Assembly (NCBI RefSeq): GCF_002234675.1
Contig: NC_019866.2
Span: forward strand, 3,268,642-3,332,641
Origin: Oryzias latipes
Taxonomy: Eukaryota > Chordata > Actinopteri > Beloniformes > Adrianichthyidae
Length of the DNA stretch: 64,000 nucleotides
Direction of reading: 5' to 3'
A model generated the notes under the pieces. The model saw nothing but the letters and a program-made list of their open reading frames with translations, was not told the DNA's origin and did not search any database. Both the position numbers and the translations under genes were made by a program. Below are positions 1-9,000 of this stretch, in pieces; position 1 is the stretch's first letter; each line of letters begins with the position of its first letter.

Positions 1-68
1 AACACATTTCACAATTGTTTTCTCCTGCAAGTTTTCAGGCTGCCAGCGCTCACTCTGTGTCCCTGCAG

Positions 69-3000
69 TCTTTCAGGATGATCCGCTCATACATGGGTGA
101 GGATGAGGATAACATCTGCCCCGACCAGTCCAGATGCCCGGCTGAGTTCTCCTGCCTGAAAGCTCTGACCCGCTATGGCTGCTGTCCTTTAGCCCAGGTA
201 ATCTACTGAGCACAAAAAGCAGCACTGACCTCAGTACAGACGGTCATTTCTGCTGTTCTTGAACCTCTAAAAAGCTTAGATTGAACAGCCCGCATTTAAC
301 AATTTAAAAGCTTCAAGGTGACGGGAAGAATTTTGTATCATACCGACTACGATACAAAAGTACGATACGAGTGAGTGCTGAGAACCTTTTTTCTTTCTTT
401 TTTTTACAAACCTTTTCTGTTCAGAACATAAAGCAACAGTTAAGAAAAAAACAAGAGTCTACAAAAAGTGAGAATAGCAGTTCCTTCTTGCAAAAATCCA
501 AACCAGAGGGGATTAAAAGCTTAAAAGTTAATCTAGACTTAAAAAATAGTTTTCACTTCCTTTGACCAAAGTTTCTGCTTCTGTTTTTTTTTTGTACTTT
601 CACTTTGCTGAAGGTCATCAATAGAGGTTTGCTGATCTGTTTGCACTAATAACAGCAGGAACACGTGTTTAAAACAACAACTGGTAAGATTGTTTATAAA
701 AATGTTATTGACATGGTTCTCTTCATTTCTTGACCTCTGACAGGGAGTCTCCTGCCCTGATGGCAAACACTGTTGTCCTGAAGGGCACCAGTGCAGCCTG
801 GACAGCCGCTCATGCGTCAAAAAAGGTTCAAGTTCCACTAGTTTTTCCTCCTGAACTGCTCTCACCTTGGTCTTTTTTTGCCTATGACAGTTTTTCTATG
901 TTGCAACAGAGAGTATCAAGACGGTTCTGTGCAAAGACGGAGTGTCAGAGTGTCCAGATGAAACAACATGCTGTGAAAACCAGGAGGGAAAGTGGGCATG
1001 CTGTCCCATGCCAAAGGTACAGGAGGACACTTTTGGGAAATCCATGTATCTGTAATTAACTGTGCCATTCCAGAAAAATGATAAATCTGCATGTCCTTCT
1101 TGAAGCTGCATCATGTCGGGTTTGTTTCAACAGGCTGTCTGCTGTGATGATAAAATTCACTGCTGTCCAGAAGAAACAACCTGTGACGTTGAGCAAATGA
1201 AATGTTTGTCTTCCTCCGACAAAGCGCTGCCGATGTGGGCCAAGTTCCCTGCCAGAACCAGGGCAGACTGGGAGAACCAGAAAGGCTTGTTTGCTCCTCT
1301 GTGAATTAAAACAAAGCCATCCTCATTCTTGGTAATCATTGACTAAAACCGCCTCTTTCTGTCCCATCAGAGGGTAAGGAAGTAAGCGCTGTAGCAGTTG
1401 AAGGCAATGAAACCAAAAACTTCCCTGAAGTCACTACAGCCAATCCAGTTCCTGCTTTTCTGGAAGGATCATCTGTTGCCGGGGAAGCCTCAGGTAAGTT
1501 TGCAACATGGAAAACATGGAAACGTAAATAAAAGGAAGCAAAATTATAACTGTGCAGTTTAAAAGTCTTCCTCAATGAAATGTAAAGAACTAAACTGTAT
1601 ACTTCAGAATATCCACAAACTGAAAGTCACTAAAACATTCAAGAAACACAATTAATTCACCTGAAGACAAAATTTATCGACTATAAAAGCTGTCAATCTG
1701 TCCTGTTTTCCTGCTGGTTTGCATTCTTTGTGGTTGGAATGTCACTAACGGAAAAACAGATGTTATCACCAATCAGCGCAGATAATTACCAACAATTTCC
1801 TTTATAAATCCTTTATGTTAGACAGAACCGGATCAAAGCCAGAATAAAGATAATAACTGCTTTTAGTTTGCAGTACACCTGATATCTCACTCAGATAAAT
1901 CAATGATGTGAGCTACACGCCTTCAAGTCTACAAGCTTTTGTCTTTCAAAGACTTACTCAAGGAAAACCCAAAATAAAGATCAAACTCATTCAGAGCTCT
2001 GCACCAATTCTGTTTTCTTATATTTGAAGCCAAGGATATTCCATGCAATGAAACCGCATCCTGTCCTGATCAAACCACCTGCTGTAAAACCCAAGAGGGT
2101 GGCTGGGGCTGCTGTCCTTTTCCTGAGGTGAACTTAAGGTTTTCATCTTACTTTAGGATTCCTTATTTAAGATGTAACTCTCTAAAGTTCTTTCATCTTT
2201 TACCACATCCAGAGGAGCTGGTTGGGGAGGCAGCTTAGACTGCTGCCTCCAAGACCTGCTCCTGGATGAGTGGAAGAGATGGATGGACCTAGAAGTCCTT
2301 ATGTAACATGTAACTCTCTAATCCTCCTCCATTGTCTTTTTTAGGCTGTTTGCTGTGAAGATTTCATCCACTGCTGTCCAAAAGGCAAGACGTGTAACCT
2401 GGCAGCTCAGACCTGTGAGGGTGATGGAGGTTCTGTTCCAATGTTGGAGAAGGTCCCTTCATTCTCCAAAGTGTCTGTGAAGATGGAGGACGTTCCATGT
2501 GACGGCTCCACCTCCTGTCCTGATCAAACCACCTGCTGTAAAACCCAAGAGGGCGGCTGGGGTTGCTGTCCTTTTCCAGAGGTACTAATGTGGTTTTCCT
2601 CTCATCTTACTTTAGAAGTCTTTGCTTAATAAGGACGTTTTCTTTGTTCCTCTATCGTTTTTCTACAGGCTGTTTGCTGTGAAGACTTCATCCACTGCTG
2701 TCCAAAAGGCAAGACGTGTAACCTGGCAGCTCAGACCTGTGAGGGTGATGGAGGTTCTGTTCCAATGCTGGAGAAGGTCCCTTCATTCTCCAACGTGTCT
2801 GTGAAGATGGAGGACGTTCCATGTGACGGCTCCACCTCCTGTCCTGATCAAACCACCTGCTGTAAAACTCAAGAGGGCGGCTGGGGTTGCTGTCCTTTTC
2901 CAGAGGTACTAATGTTTTCATCTCATTTTAGGAGTTTAAATATCTGAGAGTTTTGTTTTGTTGTGAGGGAAGATCATTGTGTGAGGTTGACAGGCAGATT

Positions 3001-6000
3001 GGAGCAGTGTCCTCTGATATGTGATCGCTATGCCGGTCTGTTGTGAGGAAAAAAGAGCTGAATAAGAAAGCAAAGCTCTCAATTTACTTTAATACTTCCC
3101 TATGGTCATGAGCTCTGGGTCCTAACCAAAACAACGAGGTCCTGAAAGCAAGATGCCGAAATGAGTCTCCTCTTCAGGGCTGATGGACGCTCCCAGAGGG
3201 AGGTCGGAGTAGAGCCGCTGCTCCTCCACATCAAGAGGAGCTGGTTGGGGTGGCTTGGGCATCTGGTCCGGATGCTTCCTTGATACCTCCCTAAGGAGGT
3301 GTCCTGGGCATGTCCCACAGGGCGAAGACCCCTTGGAGGACCCAAGACATGCTGGAGGAAGTGACTGGGGAGAGGGAAGTCTAGGCATCTTTGCTTAGAC
3401 TGCTGCCTCCAAGACCAGGGGCCTCATTTATAAAACTTTGCGTAGGATTTGCGTCAGAAGTGGCGTACGGATGAAACATAGGACGTGCATACGCACAGAA
3501 ATATTCGGATTTATAAAACCGTGCGCACGCACATCCTACGCATCTTTCCCTTAATAAATCACAACCAATTCTAAATGCGGCGCAGCTTTTGCGGCTTCAT
3601 GACACGCCCATAGTTGCCCATAAATAGTCCGTGAAACGCCCACAAATTAATATTCATTGATTGCGAAACCATGGCAAACACCCGAGAGGAAATCAAAAAA
3701 ACGTAACTTCACTCAATGTGAAGTAGAAGTTATCGTTTGCAAGGTGGAAAAGAGGAGAAGAGTGTTGTTTGGAGGGCACAGTGTGGGCATTACTAATGCC
3801 AAAAAGGCACGTGAGCGGCAAACGGTGGCAGACGCCGTAAATGCTGTAGCCTCACAACCTCGGACCGTGGCCGAAATAAAAAAGAAATGGTCGGACATCA
3901 AAGTCGAGGCAAAAAAACGTCTGGCGCTGCATCACCAGAGTGTGTCTGCCACGGGGGGGGACACACACACACCGGAGCTGACCCCTCTTGATGACAGACT
4001 GGCGGCAATAATTGGGGAATCCCTTTTAAGTGGAGTGGTGACTGAGGCGCAGGGGGAACACTGACGCGCCAGATGCACCGGGTGACACACCCCCAAAATC
4101 CCGCAGAGGAAGTGGGAACCGGCTCATTAGCCACTCGTCCTCGTTTGCCAGCAAGTCTTCTTGCTGTTTAAAGATGCGTTCACTCCGAATTCTTCCATTT
4201 GCCACATCTTCTAAGAGCGCAAGATCAGCCATTGTGCATCATTACGCATTATGATGGGGCATTTTATTTCCCTCCATTTAATTACATCTGACAAGCTACA
4301 GATGTCGGTAATAATCGATGTGGAAATGGGAAATTGTTCAGCGCAAATGTAATTTCTTGTTGCTTTCTGAATGATTGAGACATACGCCATACATTGTTTT
4401 ATCAAAAATAAAACAAACTAAAGGCATATGCATGAATACCATAATTCCGTACCTTATGAAGAACTATTTTACTATGAAAACAACTTTCCCCAGTGGACAA
4501 TTAATATGTCCGTCTGTCTGTCTGTCTGTCTGTTTAATTGCACCTATATCTGCTCCGCCAGACGGACACATTAACGAGAATATCAACTTTGTACATTATT
4601 TCGTTCTGTTAACTATATTATTTATGAGGATGAATTGCACAGCATGCCAATATTGCAGAACATATTTCACTTTTCTTTTTGCAAATATGTGTTCATTTGA
4701 ATTTCTGTTGTAATTTTCGTTTGATTTTTTTGTTTGTTTCACTGCTGATCGATCAAACGGGTGTTCGTGTAGCTGTTAATTGTAAGACTTGCTTTGTGAA
4801 GTCTTCATGTTATTTATGAGAGGCAGTATTGTCATTTTCACTTTCACGTGTTTCTTCCATCTGCCGACGGCGTCGCCGTTTCTCATTTCACCCGTTTTTG
4901 TGCGTACGCCTGGGTCAGAGCTTGCGTGGAGGACCGCACATTTTCCCGTCAAGTTTGCTTTTTATAAATCTCAACTATTGCGTAGAGAGTGGCGTACGCC
5001 TTCTTTTGTGCGTACGCAACGTTTATAAATGAGGCCCCTGGTCCTGGATGAGCGGCAGAGATGGATGGACCTAGAAGTCCTTATATAACATGTAACTCTC
5101 TAATCCTCCTCCATTGTCTTTTTTAGGCTGTTTGCTGTGAAGACTTCATACACTGCTGTCCAAAAGGCAAGACGTGTAACCTGGCAGCTCAGACCTGTGA
5201 GGGTGATGGAGGTTCTGTTCCAATGCTGGAGAAGGTCCCTTCATTCTCCAACGTGTCTGTGAAGATGGAGGACGTTCCATGTGACGGCTCCACCTCCTGT
5301 CCTGATCAAACCACCTGCTGTAAAACCCAAGAGGGCGGCTGGGGCTGCTGTCCTTTTCCAGAGGTACTAATGTGGTTTTCCTCTCATCTTACTTTAGAAG
5401 TCTTTGCTTAATAAGGACATTTTCTTTGTTCCTCTATCGTTTTTCTACAGGCTGTTTGCTGTGAAGACTTCATACACTGCTGTCCAAAAGGCAAGACGTG
5501 TAACTTGGCAGCTCAGACCTGTGAGGGTGATGGAGGTTCTGTCCCAATGCTGGAGAAGGTCCCCTCATTCTCCAAAGTGTCTGTGAAGATGGAGGACGTT
5601 CCATGTGACGGCTCCACCTCCTGTCCTGATCAAACCACCTGCTGTAAAACCCAAGAGGGCGGCTGGGGTTGCTGTCCTTTTCCAGAGGTACTAATGTTTT
5701 CATCTCATTTTAGGAGTTTAAATATCTGAGAGTTTTGTTTTGTAGTGAGGGAAGATCATTGTGTGAGATTGACAGGCAGATTGGAGCAGTGTCCTCTGAT
5801 ATGTGATCGCTATGCCGGTCTGTTGTGATGAAAAAAGAGCTGAATAAGAAAGCAAAGCTCTCAATTTACTTTAATACTTCCCTATGGTCATGAGCTCTGG
5901 ATCCTAACCAAAACAACGAGGTCCTGAAAGCAAGAGGCCGAAATGAGTCTCCTCTTCAGGGCTGATGGACGCTCCCAGAGGGAGGTCGGAGTAGAGCCGC

Positions 6001-9000
6001 TGCTCCTCCACATCCAAAGGAGCTGGTTGGGGTGGCTTGGGCATCTGGTCCGGATGCTTCCTTGATACCTCCCTAAGGAGGTGTCCTGGGCATGTCCCAC
6101 AGGGCGAAACCCCTGGGAGGACCCAAGACATGCTGGAGGAAGAGACTGGGGAGAGGGAAGTCTAGGCATCTTTGCATAGACTGCTGCCTCCAAGACCTGG
6201 TCCTGGATGAGCGGCAGAGATGGATGGACCTAGAAGTCCTTATGTAACATGTAACTCTCTAATCCTCCTCCATTGTCTTTTTTAGGCTGTTTGCTGTGAA
6301 GACTTCATACACTGCTGTCCAAAAGGCAAGACGTGTAACCTGGCAGCTCAGACCTGTGAGGGTGATGGAGGTTCTGTTCCAATGCTGGAGAAGGTCCCTT
6401 CATTCTCCAACGTGTCTGTGAAGATGGAGGACGTTCCATGTGACGGCTCCACCTCCTGTCCTGATCAAACCACCTGCTGTAAAACCCAAGAGGGCGGCTG
6501 GGGCTGCTGTCCTTTTCCAGAGGTACTAATGTGGTTTTCATCTCATCTAACTTTAGAAGTCTTTGCTTAATAAGGACATTTTCTTCTTTCCTCTATCGTT
6601 TTTCTACAGGCTGTTTGCTGTGAAGACTTCATACACTGCTGTCCAAAAGGCAAGACGTGTAACTTGGCAGCTCAGACCTGTGAGGGTGATGGAGGTTCTG
6701 TCCCAATGCTGGAGAAGGTCCCCTCATTCTCCAAAGTGTCTGTGAAGATGGAGGACGTTCCATGTGACGGCTCCACCTCCTGTCCTGATCAAACCACCTG
6801 CTGTAAAACCAAAGATGGCGCCTGGGGCTGCTGTCCTCTTCCTGAGGTTATTATTCCAACAAACAGTCAGTTTGTGACACCATCCTTTTCTAAATCCATT
6901 TTATTTGAGGTTAATGCATCCAGAGTGGATTCAGTAGTTCACATACATGTTGATTTAAACAAAGTAAGGGAAAAGGACATATCATTAAGGGACTTTTCTA
7001 AAACCTTAAACATAACTTAATCTAATGACATTTTTTGACATTTTGACATTTTTTGGTTTGACATTTTTGACATTTTTTATAACGCGCTTTACTTTTCACG
7101 GTTTCGCTACTTCACGGATTTGCATCATGCGTTGTGTTCTGCATTCTGATTGGCTAAGAAGTCACTCCGCTTCTTCTCTACCTGTGCGTCAATAACGATG
7201 CAGTTTAATATGTACAGGTACGTAAAACACAGCTGCACCGCGGGCTTCAGAAGAAGAAAACACTGCAGAGCGGAGTCAGGATGCAGCAGCTCAGTCTGAA
7301 GAGCAGTGAAATACACCTGAGTCACTATTTGTCCCATTTTAAATTTTCTCCCGTTTAATCCAATTACTCGGGTCGCGGTGGGCGGGGCTAATCTCCGCAA
7401 TTTGAAGCCTTCTGTTCACATCGATGATTAAAATTATTATTTGACAGTACAGTACAGAAGTTATTTGTTGAAATTAAAAGTTTTTAAAGTACTTTTATTT
7501 GTGAAACAAATGCTTGAGCCTGTAAAATGGTTTGTTCTTTCTTTTCAATGTATAATAGAGTATTTAATTGTATAGTAATTGTAGAAAAAAAAAAAAAGGA
7601 TTCTACTTCACGGATTTTGCCCATCACGGGTTCTTCTTGGAACGTAACCCCCGCGAAAAACAAAGGTTTACTGTATTTCTCTCCTGACGAGTTGAATAGT
7701 GTATGACTGTGTGTTAAAGGCGGTGTGCTGTGACGACCACGAACACTGCTGCCCCACCGGTACCACCTGTGACTTGTCCACCTTGAGCTGTTTGAAGGCT
7801 TCTGGATTGGTGCCAATGAGTAAAAAGCTGCCTGCATCTACCCGGACTTCCTCTGCTACGAGCCAGCTGATGAAGACAGGACAAGAGACGGAGGAAGGGG
7901 AAAACAAGCCTGATGACAGAGATGGACAGGAGGATTTTGATGAGGAGGATAAAACTGATGAAGAGGGAATCATTTCCTGTGACAGCCACACCCAGTGTCC
8001 TCAGCACACCACCTGCTGCTTCATGAAGCAGGTTCAGAAGTGGGGGTGCTGCCCGCTGCCAAAGGTGAGCTCAGCTTCCTCACATCTCTACTGACGCCCT
8101 CTGACTCATCTCTTCATATCTGTATTGGTAAATGAAATGCTTTACATCTGATGTCAGTTAAATTTTAAAGTTTAGAATGAAATCTATTGTTATTTTATTA
8201 ATGCATTCTGCAATGACTGATAAGCAGTCCTTTTGCACGTTATTTGGTCCACTTTCTTAAACCGATATTTTCCTTTTGGGGTAACCCCGGACAGGTTGCA
8301 CCTTTAAGTTTAGCTTTCTCTGCATTCAAAAATAAAACACCGGGGGAATTTTAAAAATAAATTAACATTATTTTTGGTGCTGTCACAGCTTCCTCATTTC
8401 AAGTCTGACACTAACTGTTTAATGTAATCTTTTCTGATTAGAAATGCTTTCTTTGAACTCTAAATTATTCAGTTTCACAATCTTCTGTATTAAAATCTCT
8501 CCAATCACAACAAAAGTCTTTGTTTGGAGGATAAGATGTAAAAGAGAATTTAGCTGTGAATCCCAACATAGAACAAGAGTCACATTGGGTGCAGCTGTCA
8601 GGAACTGAAGATGTAAGAGCCAAAATGCAGGAACATAAACATAATTAATAAACCTAATCAGGACAAAATATGTGGAGAAACAAATAATAGATGAAAGAAT
8701 ATGACCTGACAATTAGTCAGGTAGAACTGAAAACCACACAATTCTACTCACTCAAGAACAGAAAGCTGTGGATTAATAGCTGGAAACCTGAGTGACTGTC
8801 AGAACATGACCAAAAAGACCATGGACAACCAAACTGAACCACAGAATCCTCACAGCAACAGTATGATAACATTAAATATGATTACAAATGTCTGAATTCT
8901 GGGGATAAAAGTTGTAGAAAATCTGGATTAAACTTGATTCACGTTGATTATGTCTGCAGCACATTGTGTCAACATAAATAGCCTCCAGTGTTTTATGATA

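Larger units (their letters stand above)
3418..5038 (+). mobile_element. PIF/Harbinger-type DNA transposon, lacking transposase
   Basis: The ends are inverted repeats: GGGGCCTCATTTATAAA at the left and its complement at 5022-5038. Further inside, TTGCGTAG-type and GCGTACG motifs recur at both ends. The only recognisable coding content is the Myb/SANT-like protein relic at 3657-4064; no DDE nuclease is visible in 1.62 kb. The element lies inside the intronic LINE tail of the first granulin unit, and the matching site in the second unit (about 6195-6205) is empty. The target duplication is not clear by eye: flanks read aagacca and tggtcc against aagacctggtcc in the empty site. Confidence 0.82.
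2345..6846 (+). repeat. grn: Tandem amplification of a two-exon granulin unit (six 237-bp exons)
   Basis: Six exons of exactly 237 bp (79 codons, phase 0 at both ends) start at 2345, 2669, 5127, 5451, 6286 and 6610. Each encodes the C-half of one granulin, a linker and the N-half of the next, so any copy number keeps the frame. The copies differ by only a few bases. Copies 3 and 5 are alike, and copies 4 and 6 share the same variants (aacttggcag, gtcccaatg). This shows that the duplicated unit is an exon pair plus introns. Its period is 1159 bp (5127 to 6286), or 2782 bp in the first unit, where a 1.62-kb element is inserted. The last exon (6610) diverges only at its 3' end ([14 protein letters not shown]), which suggests an array edge or gene conversion boundary. 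Confidence 0.95.

Noticed and set aside
1285-1304. Reading the grn exon from 1134 through to the stop at 1302-1304 as the gene's end
   Set aside because: Granulin domains continue in frame for 10 kb; the phase-1 GC donor at 1285 joins cleanly to the next exon.
4375-5032. Open frames inside the right half of the Harbinger element
   Set aside because: No DDE transposase motifs; AT-rich and (CTGT)n-containing filler.
2345-6846. Array of near-identical short genes
   Set aside because: Phase, splice sites and split granulin domains show they are exons of one progranulin gene, not separate genes.
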